Positions 1 to 8,928 of a DNA stretch of 64,000 bases are shown here, piece after piece. The notes beneath the pieces are model-generated. The model saw only the letters and a program-made list of their open reading frames with translations. It searched no databases and was not told where the DNA came from. This stretch comes from JANQOH01 sp965214495 (GTDB lineage: Bacteria; Pseudomonadota; Alphaproteobacteria; UBA7887). The stretch's first letter is position 1, and each line of letters begins with the position of its first letter. Both the position numbers and the translations under genes were made by a program. Where the stretch lies: NCBI GenBank assembly GCA_965214495.1, contig OZ243958.1:2604001-2668000 (forward strand), written 5' to 3'.

Positions 1-1
1 G

Positions 2-699
<698 letters not shown>

Positions 700-703
<4 letters not shown>

Positions 704-1623
704 ACGGGGCGACGGCCGCGCCGCGCCGGCGTTCGCTTCTCAACCTGACTCTCGCGCGTTTTCTCGATCACCGCATGGCGCTGGCGAGCGGGCTGGTACT
801 GATCGCCCTGGCGCTGGCGGCGCTGGCCGCGCCGCTCGCGGCCGGGTGGCTGCGGCTCGACCCCAACGCGGTCGATCTGCTCGCGCGCTACGGCCCGCCG
901 TCGGCTACGCATCCGCTGGGAACCGACGAGATCGGCCGCGATGTCGCCTTGCGTCTTCTCTATGGCGGGCGCGTTTCGCTGCTGGTCGGGTTGTCGACGG
1001 CGGTGATCGCGGCGGTGATCGGCACGGTGATCGGGCTTGCTGCGGGATATTACGGCGGCTGGCTCGACGCGCTGCTGATGCGGCTGACCGATACGGTGAT
1101 CGCGCTGCCCTTGCTGCCGCTGCTGATCGTGCTGGCGGCGATCGACCTGGGGAAACTCGGCCTGCCCGCGGATCTCGCGACCGCGCCCGAGATCAGTCTG
1201 TATCGTATCGTCGCGATCATCGCGCTGGTGGGCTGGACCACGGTGGCGCGGCTGGTGCGCGGGGCGGCGCTCAGCCTGCGCGAGCGCGATTTCGTGCTGG
1301 CGGCGAAGAGTCAGGGTGCCGGCGGCGCGCGCATCATGTTCCGGCACATTCTCCCGAATGCGATCTCGCCGATCGTCGTCGCCACCACCCTGTCGGTGGG
1401 CAACATCATCCTTCTGGAATCGGTTCTGAGCTTTCTCGGTCTGGGCATTCAGCCGCCGATGGCGAGCTGGGGCAGCATGTTGACCAACGCGCAGGACATG
1501 ATCTACGAGGCGCCGATGCTCGCGGTATGGCCCGGCCTCGCGATCTTCACCACCGTCATCGCGTTCAACTTCCTCGGCGACGGCCTCCAGGACGCCCTGG
1601 ACCCCCGCGCGCTCGGGCGGTGA
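700..1623 (+). CDS. Peptide/nickel-type ABC transporter permease (DppC/OppC family)
   Basis: Second membrane subunit of the importer, 307 aa, close to family length. It has a short cytoplasmic N-terminus, a first membrane helix (LVLIALALAALAAPLAAGWL), the DppC-type sequence HPLGTDEIGRDVALRLLYGG and the EAA loop DFVLAAKSQGAGGARIMFRH. The ATG at 700 overlaps the stop of the upstream permease, which fixes the start. No ATPase genes follow: the next gene is on the other strand, so ATPases and binding protein must lie upstream of the window or elsewhere. The product is secure as a family; the transported compound is unknown. Confidence 0.93.
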
Positions 1624-1732
1624 CAGGGGGGCGGCTCCGCGTCGGACCGGCCGGCGAACTCGAAGACCGGTCCCGTCGTTTCGCGCAAACCTTCTTGCCG
1701 GGCACGGCCCGGACCGGCGGAATCTCACCTCG

Positions 1733-3307
1733 TCAAGGGCGTGGGCCGAAGCTCGGCTTGCCCGGCGTGCGCAGGGGCGCGGCGATGTTGGCGAATTCGC
1801 ACAGCAGCGGACGGGTGTCGCGCGGATCGACGATTTCCTCGACCCCGTAACGCTCGGCGGTGCGGAACGGCGAGCGCACCGCTTCCAGACGCGCGAAGAT
1901 GTCGGCCATCAGCGCCTCGGGATCGTCGGATTTTTCGAGATCGGCCTTGTATGCCGCCTCGATGCCGCCCTCGACCGGCAGCGAGCCCCAGTCGCCCGAC
2001 GGCCAGGCGAAGCGGTAGTGATAGCGCGTGTGGTTGTCGTGACCGGCTCCGGCGACACCGAACGCCTTGCGCATGATGACCGTGCACCAGGGCACCGTCG
2101 CCTGATACAGCGCCGAGAGCGCGCGCACGCCGTAACGGATGGTGCCCGCCTTCTCCGATTGCACGCCGATCAGGAAGCCCGGGCAGTCGACCAGATGCAC
2201 GACCGGCAGATGGAAGGTCTCCGCAAGCTCGATGAAGCGGGTCAGTTTCTGCGCCGCGTCCGCGGTCCAGCCTCCCGCATAGACATAGGGGTCGGACGCT
2301 GCGACGGCGACCGGCCAGCCGTCGAGGCGTGCGAGCCCGGTCACGATCGACCGGCCGAATTTACGGCCGATCTCGAAGAAGCTGCCGCGGTCCGCCACCG
2401 CTTCGACGATCGGGCGGATCTTGTAAACCTTGCGGCGGTTTCGCGGCACCGCCTCGATCAGGAATTCCTCGCGCCGGTCGGGCGGATCGTCGCACGGCGC
2501 GCGCGGCGGCAGGTCGAACGAAGACGACGGCAGGTAGGACAGGAAGCGCCGGGTCCATTCGAACGCTTGTCGTTCGCTCTCCACCTCGTCGTCGATGGCG
2601 CCGTTGGCGACGTGAATGGAACTGCCGCCGAGCTGTTCCTTGGTGACCGGCTTGCCGAGGCGCGAGACCACCGGCGGGCCGGCGACGAACATCTGCGCTT
2701 GCCCCTTGACGATGAGCGAGTAGTGACTCGCCGCGACCCGCGCCGCGCCGAGTCCGGCGACCGGACCGAGCGCGAGAGCGACGACCGGCACGGTCGCCAT
2801 ATTGTCGACGACGAAGTTCCATGCCGGGTTGGCGGGAACGTAGGTGTAGCCGTCGGTTTCGAGCGTGCGCACCGAGCCGCCGCCGCCGGTGCCTTCCACG
2901 AGGCGGACGAGCGGCAGGCGCAGTTCGTTCGCCATCTGCTCGGCGGCGATCTGCTTGGCCTTGATGCCGGCGTCGGCGGCGCCGCCGCGCACCGTGAAAT
3001 CGTCGCCGACGACGACCACGCGCCGCCCGTCGAGCCGCGCCCGGCCGAACACGACGTTCGAAGCCCGGAACCGCGTGAGGCGACCGCTCTCGTCATATTC
3101 GCCGCTGCCGGCGATCGCGCCGATCTCGTGCAGGCTGCCGGGATCGATCAGCGCGTCCAGGCGTTCGCGGATCGTGAGCCGCCCGTTGTCGTGCTGGCGC
3201 TTGACCTTTTCCGGCCCACCCATTTCGCGGGCGAGGGCCTCGCGCCGGCGCAGTTCGGCGATCTCGGATTCCCACCCTCTGGCTTCGCGCTTCGCACCGT
3301 CGTCCAC
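1733..3307 (-). CDS. Acyl-CoA carboxylase, carboxyltransferase (beta) subunit
   Basis: Biotin-dependent carboxyltransferase of the propionyl-/methylcrotonyl-/acetyl-CoA carboxylase family, 524 aa, moving CO2 from carboxybiotin to an acyl-CoA in the cytoplasm. The N-terminal half contains the family segment HDNGRLTIRERLDALIDPGS and a GGGGS loop followed by TLETDGYTYVPANPAWNFVV. The C-terminal half has LVDCPGFLIGVQSEKAGTIR and then MRKAFGVAGAG. The reading frame is open far upstream (to about 3808), but that part has no family similarity and crosses a repeat. GTG at 3307 was chosen because GGAGGGG lies 8 bases before it; the internal ATG at 3223 has no such site. No biotin-carrying alpha subunit is adjacent, so the acyl substrate is undetermined. 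Confidence 0.88.
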   Translation of the reverse strand: MDDGAKREARGWESEIAELRRREALAREMGGPEKVKRQHDNGRLTIRERLDALIDPGSLHEIGAIAGSGEYDESGRLTRFRASNVVFGRARLDGRRVVVVGDDFTVRGGAADAGIKAKQIAAEQMANELRLPLVRLVEGTGGGGSVRTLETDGYTYVPANPAWNFVVDNMATVPVVALALGPVAGLGAARVAASHYSLIVKGQAQMFVAGPPVVSRLGKPVTKEQLGGSSIHVANGAIDDEVESERQAFEWTRRFLSYLPSSSFDLPPRAPCDDPPDRREEFLIEAVPRNRRKVYKIRPIVEAVADRGSFFEIGRKFGRSIVTGLARLDGWPVAVAASDPYVYAGGWTADAAQKLTRFIELAETFHLPVVHLVDCPGFLIGVQSEKAGTIRYGVRALSALYQATVPWCTVIMRKAFGVAGAGHDNHTRYHYRFAWPSGDWGSLPVEGGIEAAYKADLEKSDDPEALMADIFARLEAVRSPFRTAERYGVEEIVDPRDTRPLLCEFANIAAPLRTPGKPSFGPRP

Positions 3308-4060
3308 GACACGCCCCTCCGCTTTCGGATCCGTCAGCCGGCTGCATAGCAGATATGCGGCGCCGATGACGACCGCCAGCGAATTGCCCCAGGAGAATCG
3401 CCTTGAAGGGCTCGTTTCGCGGTGCGCAGTCCCGACGGGGTCGTTCGCGCCCGAATTCCCCGTCCGTTTCAGGCGTCGAGGCATTTTTATCGCGGTTCGT
3501 TCGGGTCCGCGCTTGTGACGACGGCGGGAAAGCGGCGCATCCAGGCCGCCACGAAGGGGTGGGAGCGACAAGCGGCATCGGCCCGCCTGTAGGGGCGCCC
3601 CTTGTGGGCGCCCGAACCCCCGAACACGAGGGCGACAAGGGTGGGCAACCACAAGGGTTGCCCCTACAGGGATTGTCGCGGTTCGTGCTGGCGACGACAG
3701 CAGGGCAGCGCTGGAGGCGGTGCTGAGCCGGATGGGGCCAGGAGCCGCGAGGCGGGGCTGGATGAAGGCCGGAGCGCCAGCCAAGAGAGCGGTGCGCCCG
3801 TGTCGCAAGAGAGGGAACGGCCGCGGGAGACGGAGCAGACCCGCGCCGAAGAGTGTGGACCGCGAGTTCGGGCTGTAGGGGCATGTACGGGGGACGGCGC
3901 AAGGGGAAACCCGAGGTTCGGGGGCCGCGGGGCTTCGGCGCGAGGACCGATTGGCGGTGTTGAAACGCCGCCCGGTGCTCCATATTGAAGGTGTTCAAGC
4001 GTCGCTGCGGCGCGGATAATGGATGGCCCCGTCAGGCAGGCGGGAACGTGGAACGGTTCG
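3308..4060. other. Intergenic region with dispersed repeat, no convincing gene
   Basis: About 750 bases between the carboxylase and the two-gene unit at 4061. It holds the palindromic repeat at 3586-3670. Next to the repeat are looser copies of its flank: a GCGGTTCGTTCGGGTC stretch near 3490-3530 resembles the sequence right of the repeat, and CTGTAGGGGCATGTACGG near 3870-3890 looks like a lone repeat arm. Open frames here have no recognisable protein features. The promoters of both flanking genes must lie here, but I see no strong match to a consensus. Confidence 0.6.
3586..3670. repeat. Dispersed palindromic repeat, copy A
   Basis: The ends are perfect 11-base inverted repeats, CCTGTAGGGGC at 3586-3596 and GCCCCTACAGG at 3660-3670. 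Each end continues into its own imperfect palindrome: GGGCGCCCCTTGTGGGCGCC on the left, and GGGCAACCACAAGGGTTGCC on the right. The core lies between them. Related copies occur at 24173-24305 and 39083-39169. Size and structure suggest a small non-coding mobile (REP/MITE-like) element. I see no transposase for it here. Confidence 0.8.
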
Positions 4061-4498
4061 ATGGGTACGGTTCTCGAAGACGTCACGAGCGAGACGATCG
4101 ACGCGGCTCACATACGCCGGCGCGTCGACGACTGGGAAGAGCGCCTGAACGGGCTCTTCGCCGCGATCGGTGAGTGGTTGCCGGACGGGTGGGAGGCCCG
4201 CCGGGGCGCTTCCGTGGTCATGGACGAGGAATTGATGCGCAAGTTCGGCGTGGCCGCGAAACGGATACCGACGCTTGAGCTCCGCGGCCGGACGGGCCAT
4301 GTCGCCAGGCTTGAACCGCGAGGACTGTGGATCATCGGCAGCAATGGCAGGGTCGATCTGAAGCACGGCGGTCACCGCTACCTCATTGTCGATACGGCCG
4401 AGAACTTCGCGGCGCCGGAATGGCTGGCCTCGCCGGCCGAGCGGCGATGCGACCGCGAAGCGGTGACGCGAGACTGGCTACGACGAATCCTTCAGTGA
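4061..4498 (+). CDS. Hypothetical protein, first gene of a two-gene unit with a HEPN-type protein
   Basis: Predicted soluble protein of 145 aa that I cannot assign to a family. Visible segments include an amphipathic N-terminus (DAAHIRRRVDDWEERLNGLF) and a central stretch, RGLWIIGSNGRVDLKHGGHR, that looks like beta strands; there is no signal peptide or membrane helix. ATG at 4061 was preferred to the in-frame ATG at 4019 because the first 14 residues of the longer form look non-protein-like; neither has a strong ribosome site. The stop overlaps the GTG start of the next gene (GTGA, 4495-4498), so the two are translationally coupled. A toxin-antitoxin or defence role is only an inference from that partner. 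No nucleotidyltransferase (GSx10DxD) motif is present. Confidence 0.7.
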   Translation: MGTVLEDVTSETIDAAHIRRRVDDWEERLNGLFAAIGEWLPDGWEARRGASVVMDEELMRKFGVAAKRIPTLELRGRTGHVARLEPRGLWIIGSNGRVDLKHGGHRYLIVDTAENFAAPEWLASPAERRCDREAVTRDWLRRILQ

Positions 4499-4953
4499 GC
4501 GATCTCGAAGCTATCGCGGCTCTGTACCAACAGGTTGACAACTCTCTCGAAGACTTGCGCGATCGGTACGAGACCGCCGGCGAGGCCGAGGAGCGCGATC
4601 GCGTCGCACGCCAGCAAAGGCTCAACGAGCAAGCCTGCTTCGTTCTGGCCTGGGGACAGTTGGAAGCGGAGATCGGCGAGGCCTGCCGGGATGCCATCCG
4701 GCTGGGGCAATCGCACGACGAATGGCGGCACCGCCGGGCGTGGAGCCTGTACGATTCGGAGAACCCGAGGCTGAGTTTCCGGAATCGCCTGACGCTCGTT
4801 CTGGACCAGACCAGCGACGAGTGGAAGAGGACCATGGAGCTTTACGACGTTCGCAACCAGATTGCACACGGCAATCTGCTTTCCAGGGGCATCGACGTTT
4901 CGACGGTGATCGAGGACCTTTTTCGCATCCGGTCATCGCTGGCGCGGGATTGA
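4495..4953 (+). CDS. HEPN-motif protein, possible RNase or RNA-binding partner
   Basis: Predicted all-helical soluble protein of 152 aa. It carries the HEPN signature R-x4-H: RNQIAHG, with Arg120 and His125, preceded by a helix (KRTMELYDVRNQIAHG). HEPN proteins with this motif are often metal-independent RNases of toxin-antitoxin, abortive-infection or CRISPR effector systems; others are inactive. The GTG start at 4495 overlaps the stop of the gene before it by four bases. The N-terminal third is charged and helical (LEDLRDRYETAGEAEERDR), possibly a coiled coil. Family membership rests on one motif plus predicted fold, so function is tentative. Confidence 0.72.
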   Translation: MSDLEAIAALYQQVDNSLEDLRDRYETAGEAEERDRVARQQRLNEQACFVLAWGQLEAEIGEACRDAIRLGQSHDEWRHRRAWSLYDSENPRLSFRNRLTLVLDQTSDEWKRTMELYDVRNQIAHGNLLSRGIDVSTVIEDLFRIRSSLARD

Positions 4954-5020
4954 GCGGCCGCAGATTGCCTGTCGAGGCTGGCGACGCCATCTCACACACA
5001 CATCAGCGATGAACGGTTTC

Positions 5021-6052
5021 TCACCCGAGAGAGCGTTCCAGATCTCGTGCGGCGCGGTCCCAGCCGATATTGCGCTGACGCTCGCGCGCCTTGGCGCTGA
5101 AGCGCCGGAACATGTCGTCGTCATCGAGCAAGCGGATCGCGTAGTCGGCGAACGCCTCGTCATTCGCCGAGGCGTAGCCGGTCACGCCGGTGCGTATGCG
5201 TTCGTCGGCGGCGCCGAGCGGGCGCACGACCGCGGGAAGGCCGACAGCCTGCGATTCCGCCAGCGTGTGGCACAGGACGTCGCGCGAACTCGACGGATAG
5301 AGGTGGACCCGCGCCGTGCGGTAGGCGTTGATCATCGCCGGATCGGCTTGCGGGCGCAGGATTCGCACGCCGCGCGCCGCCGCTTCTTGTGCTCGTTCCA
5401 GCAGCGGCGCGACCGGTTCCGGCAGACGCGCCCCTGCGGCGCCGGCGGCGAGCAGGCCCGAATAGACGTGCAGTTCGGCCCACGGCGCGCGCGCATGCAC
5501 CTTGGCGCACCACAGGTCGAGCAGCCATTCCAGGCCGCGCAGGGGGTGGCCGGTGAAGATCGCGCGCGGCGGAGTCGCCGGAGCCATCTCCACCGCCTCG
5601 CGAAACCCTTTCGCCACTCCCATGACGACGGTCGCGGCCGAAAAGCTCTGCAAGCCCGGCGGAACGGTCTGGCTGTGGGCGATGCCTTGCAAGACGAGGG
5701 TGGGCCGGTATTCACGCAAGGACGCCCGGGCCTCGGCGTCGGCGATCGTGTCGCCCGGCGTCGACAACAGGACGGCGCGGCGGCGGGCGGCGGCTACCAT
5801 GCGCAGCAATACCGGACGGCGATGCGCGACGACCAGATCACTGTGCGCCGCGTTGCAGTCGTCGATGGGTTGCCAGCTCACCCCGCCGATCACGACCGGA
5901 GCGGCGCAGCGGTTGAACACGCGGACCATATGGCCACGCGCGGAGAATGCCTCGGCAAGACCCGCAACCGCCTTCTCGCCGCCGCCGAGGGGCTTGTCGT
6001 TCGGCGTCGCGCCGTCGAACGGCACCGAATCGTCGAGAAAGGTGATCAGCAT
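5021..6052 (-). CDS. Glycosyltransferase, GT4-like
   Basis: Putative cytoplasmic sugar transferase of 343 aa with the GT-B layout of family 4. The N-terminal domain has the glycine-rich acceptor loop PLGGGEKAVAGLAEAFSARG (about residues 21-40). The C-terminal donor domain has PSSSRDVLCHTLAESQAVGL, corresponding to the region around the conserved EX7E motif of GT4 enzymes, although the exact spacing is not canonical. ATG at 6052 starts the clean family N-terminus MLITFLDDSVPF; the frame is open further upstream but that sequence overlaps the fdhD region and is not protein-like. The gene stands alone and is transcribed away from fdhD. Acceptor and donor sugars cannot be inferred. Confidence 0.8.
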   Translation of the reverse strand: MLITFLDDSVPFDGATPNDKPLGGGEKAVAGLAEAFSARGHMVRVFNRCAAPVVIGGVSWQPIDDCNAAHSDLVVAHRRPVLLRMVAAARRRAVLLSTPGDTIADAEARASLREYRPTLVLQGIAHSQTVPPGLQSFSAATVVMGVAKGFREAVEMAPATPPRAIFTGHPLRGLEWLLDLWCAKVHARAPWAELHVYSGLLAAGAAGARLPEPVAPLLERAQEAAARGVRILRPQADPAMINAYRTARVHLYPSSSRDVLCHTLAESQAVGLPAVVRPLGAADERIRTGVTGYASANDEAFADYAIRLLDDDDMFRRFSAKARERQRNIGWDRAARDLERSLG

Positions 6053-6119
6053 CGACTCATCGACCCGTCGCGGAAGCCCGCGCCTTTGACGCATCCGGCG
6101 CCGCGGCCATACTGGTGCG

Positions 6120-6965
6120 ATGGAGTCGTATCTGTTGCAACCCGATCCCGGCAACCCGCGCCTTACCGAAACGGTATGCGGTCTCGACCACGAGGGCAAG
6201 GCGATCGAGGCGCGGGTGACGGTCGAGCGGCCCCTGACCCTGTTTCTCAACGACCGCGAGATCGTCACGATGATGACGATCGGAGACTACCCCGACTGTC
6301 TCGCGGTCGGCTTTCTGGTCAACCAGAACATGCTGGCGCCCGACGACGAGATCACTGCGGTCGATTACGACGACGAGCTCGACGTCGTCGTCGTGCGCAC
6401 CGCCCGGATCGCCGATCACGAAGACAAGCTGAAGAAGCGGACGCGCACCTCCGGCTGCGCCTACGGCACGGTGTTCGGCGACCTGATGGAGAGTTTCGAC
6501 GCGGTCAGCCTGCCGGAGGGCGCACGGCTGCGCACTTCGTGGATCGCCGCGCTCGCGAAGACCATCAATACGACTCCCAGCCTCTATCTCGAAGCCGGGG
6601 CGATCCACGGTTGCGTGCTGTGCGCCGGCGACCGCCCGCTGATCTATATGGAAGATGTCGGGCGCCACAACGCGGTGGACAAGATCGCCGGCTATATGCG
6701 GATGAACCGCATTCCGGCGGAGGGAAAGATTTTCTACACCACCGGCCGGTTGACCAGCGAGATGGTCATCAAAACCGTGCGCATGGGTATTCCGATCCTC
6801 ATTTCGCGCTCCGGCTTCACGTCGTGGGGGGTCGAACTGGCGCAGCGCGCGGGGCTGACCCTGATCGGTCGCGCCCGCGGGCGGCGCTTCATGGCGCTGG
6901 CCGGAACCGAACGCCTGATCTACGACAGCGAACCGGACATGGATTCGGAACCGGACCGGGCGTGA
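6120..6965 (+). CDS. fdhD: FdhD-family sulfurtransferase, variant motif
   Basis: Cytoplasmic protein of 281 aa. In characterised relatives FdhD transfers sulfur from IscS to the bis-MGD molybdenum cofactor of formate dehydrogenase. The family block EDVGRHNAVDKIAGYM and the C-terminal block TGRLTSEMVIKTVRMGIPIL are intact. The cysteine loop is altered: E. coli-type proteins have paired cysteines (CxxC), whereas here one reads TSGCAYGTVFGD. The following glycine-rich loop reads GAIHGCVLCAGD instead of GGxHxAA. The stop overlaps the GTG of mobA by four bases; coupling to a molybdenum-cofactor gene supports the assignment. No formate dehydrogenase subunit is in the window. Confidence 0.88.
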   Translation: MESYLLQPDPGNPRLTETVCGLDHEGKAIEARVTVERPLTLFLNDREIVTMMTIGDYPDCLAVGFLVNQNMLAPDDEITAVDYDDELDVVVVRTARIADHEDKLKKRTRTSGCAYGTVFGDLMESFDAVSLPEGARLRTSWIAALAKTINTTPSLYLEAGAIHGCVLCAGDRPLIYMEDVGRHNAVDKIAGYMRMNRIPAEGKIFYTTGRLTSEMVIKTVRMGIPILISRSGFTSWGVELAQRAGLTLIGRARGRRFMALAGTERLIYDSEPDMDSEPDRA

Positions 6966-7603
6966 GCGGGCGACCGGTTGGAGTCGTGCTCGCGGGGGGA
7001 CGCGCCCGCCGCATGGGCGGCGGCGACAAATGTCTGTTATCTCTCGCCGGCCGCCCGTTGCTCGACCATGTCGTCGCCCGCGCGGCGCCGCAGGTGATAC
7101 GGCTGGTGATCAACGCCAATGGCGACCCGTTGCGCTTCGCCGCCTGGAGCCTGCCGGTGGTGGAAGATGGAGTCGCCGGTCGGCCGGGGCCGCTCGCCGG
7201 CGTGCTCGCGGGACTGGACTGGGCGGCGGCACATGCGCCGGACGCCGCACTGGTGGCCACCTTCGCCGCCGATTCTCCCTTCATTCCCGGCGATCTGGTT
7301 GCCCGGCTGGAGAGCGGCCTCACCGGGGGTCTCCCGCTCGCCCGCGCCAGTTCCGGCGGCCGCGCGCATCCCGTCTTCGGGCTCTGGCCGGTGGCGCTGC
7401 GCGGCGATCTGCGCCGGGCGCTGGTGGTGGGGGGTATCCGCAAGGTCGATGCGTGGACCGCGCGGCACGGCGCGGCGGAGATCGATTTCCCGATCGGGCG
7501 CATCGACCCGTTCTTCAACGTGAACCGCCCCGAGGACCTGGCGCGCGCCGAATCGTTCCTCGCCGATCTCCCGCCGGGCAGAGTCAGGCGGCGGCCTTGT
7601 TGA
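6962..7603 (+). CDS. mobA: Molybdenum cofactor guanylyltransferase
   Basis: Transfers GMP from GTP to molybdopterin to make the guanine dinucleotide cofactor, in the cytoplasm. It is 213 aa and starts with the nucleotidyltransferase signature GVVLAGGRARRMGGGDKCLL (residues 6-25), followed by a Rossmann-like half. The segment AADSPFIPGDL is the metal-binding region (family consensus CDxP, here ADSP), and the C-terminal FFNVNRPEDL is typical of MobA. The GTG at 6962 overlaps the fdhD stop. The 3' end overlaps the convergent gene by 20 bases. MobA with FdhD serves bis-MGD enzymes such as formate dehydrogenase. Confidence 0.92.
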   Translation: MSGRPVGVVLAGGRARRMGGGDKCLLSLAGRPLLDHVVARAAPQVIRLVINANGDPLRFAAWSLPVVEDGVAGRPGPLAGVLAGLDWAAAHAPDAALVATFAADSPFIPGDLVARLESGLTGGLPLARASSGGRAHPVFGLWPVALRGDLRRALVVGGIRKVDAWTARHGAAEIDFPIGRIDPFFNVNRPEDLARAESFLADLPPGRVRRRPC

Positions 7604-8519
7604 GGCCGGCAACCGCCGGCAGCGCCTCGTCGATCAGACGCCGGGTCTGGGCCATCATGTCGTCGTCCCCGGCGCCGATCGGGCGCAGGATGAACTTCGA
7701 CACGCCGGCCGCAACGTAGTCCTCGATCCGGCGCAGGATGTCGGTCGTGCCGCCGCAGACGATGGCGCGGGCGGGGTCGCGGCCGAGGCGCTCGCGATAC
7801 GCGCGGGCGCTCTGCACGACCGCTTCGTCGTCCCAGGCGCCGTAGCGGAAGGCGAACGCGGCGCCGTAATGATCGTCGGGGATATGGCGCCCGGCCTCGG
7901 CGGCCGCGCGCCGGATCGCGGCGATCACCGCCGCCGTCTCGTCCGGGGTCTCGAACGCCCCCTGCCAGCCGGTGCCGAAGCGCGCGGTGCGCCGAATCGC
8001 CGCTTCGCTCGAACCGCCGAGCCACAGCGGCATCGTCTTCTGCACCGGTTTCGGGGAGATCGAGGCGCCGGTATAGCGATAGAACTCGCCCTGGAAATCC
8101 ACCGAATCCTCGCGCCACAACCGCGAAATGATCTCCAACCCTTCATTGGTGCGCTTGCCACGCGCCTTCGTGGTCCGGTTGGTCGCTTTCCAGTCCGGTG
8201 CGCGCGCGGTGCCGATGCCGAATGCGGGAAGCATCCGGCCCTCGCTCAGCACGTCGATCGTCGCGCACTGTCTGGCGAGCAGCAGCGGGTCGCGTAAACC
8301 GACCGACGCGACGTTCATGCCGAACTTGAGCCGGCGGGTGGCCCCGGCGAGCGCCGCCAGCGCGGTCATGCATTCGAGGATCGGACGCCGCGACACCAGG
8401 CGATCGGTCTGCCAGAGCGAATCGACGCGGCCGTCTTCGCACAGCGCCACCCAGCGCCAGTAAGCCGCCGCGCCCGAAAACGGAAAATCGGCCAATCCCA
8501 ACCCGACCGCGATCGACAT
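7584..8519 (-). CDS. Luciferase-like (LLM-class) flavin or F420 oxidoreductase
   Basis: Predicted TIM-barrel oxidoreductase of 311 aa of the bacterial luciferase superfamily. Diagnostic segments are LKFGMNVASVGLRDPLLLAR, the sequence ATIDVLSEGRMLPAFGIGTA (family consensus xTLDxLSxGRxxLGVGxG) and PKPVQKTMPLWLGGSSEAAI. Members use FMN or F420 to oxidise or reduce small organic substrates; neither the flavin type nor the substrate can be read from sequence. The ATG at 8519 begins the normal family N-terminus. It is a single gene, convergent with mobA. Confidence 0.85.
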   Translation of the reverse strand: MSIAVGLGLADFPFSGAAAYWRWVALCEDGRVDSLWQTDRLVSRRPILECMTALAALAGATRRLKFGMNVASVGLRDPLLLARQCATIDVLSEGRMLPAFGIGTARAPDWKATNRTTKARGKRTNEGLEIISRLWREDSVDFQGEFYRYTGASISPKPVQKTMPLWLGGSSEAAIRRTARFGTGWQGAFETPDETAAVIAAIRRAAAEAGRHIPDDHYGAAFAFRYGAWDDEAVVQSARAYRERLGRDPARAIVCGGTTDILRRIEDYVAAGVSKFILRPIGAGDDDMMAQTRRLIDEALPAVAGLNKAAA

Positions 8520-8769
8520 GCGCGCCTCCCGCTCCCACGCGAACCCCGGCAACCATAGCGCGATCGCCGCCGCCGGCCACGAAAAAGGTCGGGTTGCGGC
8601 TGGTCGCGGTCACCGACCCGGAGGATGGAGCAAACGCAGACGAACTTTTTCATTGCGCCGGCTCGCCGAAGGGTTGAAAAACGCGAACCGTCGCATTTTC
8701 GGTGCTGCGACATGCCTGCGGATAGTGTAGATTGCCACAAGAGCCGGTGAGTCAAGGGGTTGCGCGAGC

Positions 8770-8928
8770 ATGATGAAGCGGAATCGGAAACACGTGCCCG
8801 CGCCGCGCGCTCCGCAACGGGACGGGGCCGCGACTTATCGGCCCCTGAGCGCGTCGCCTGGCGGCGCTCAGGGGGGCCGAGGTTCAGTGAATCCAACCCT
8901 TTTTCGCTTCAGGAGTCCCGTCCCATGA
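8770..8928 (+). promoter_or_regulatory. leuA leader with perfect hairpin; small leader frame overlapping the leuA start
   Basis: The 405-base gap upstream of leuA contains a 52-codon open frame (ATG 8770, two consecutive Met codons, many Arg) whose TGA overlaps the leuA ATG as ATGA. Inside it is a perfect 10-base inverted repeat, CCCCTGAGCG at 8842-8851 and CGCTCAGGGG at 8865-8874, with a 13-base loop. A TTTTT run follows only at 8900-8904, so it is not a standard intrinsic terminator. There is no run of leucine codons, so classical leucine attenuation is not supported. The hairpin may still regulate leuA. Confidence 0.35.

Noticed and set aside
1624..1732. Terminator after the ABC permease genes
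   Set aside because: GACCGG/CCGGTC can pair, but the hairpin is weak and lacks a T-run.
3308..3808. N-terminal extension of the carboxyltransferase
   Set aside because: The frame is open but crosses the palindromic repeat and shows no family similarity; a good ribosome site precedes the GTG at 3307.
4061..4498. MNT-type nucleotidyltransferase antitoxin partner for the HEPN gene
   Set aside because: The GSx10DxD nucleotidyltransferase motif is absent, and no other feature of that family is visible.
8842..8874. Classical leucine attenuator of leuA
   Set aside because: No leucine-rich leader peptide and no T-run next to the hairpin; kept only as an unexplained leader structure.
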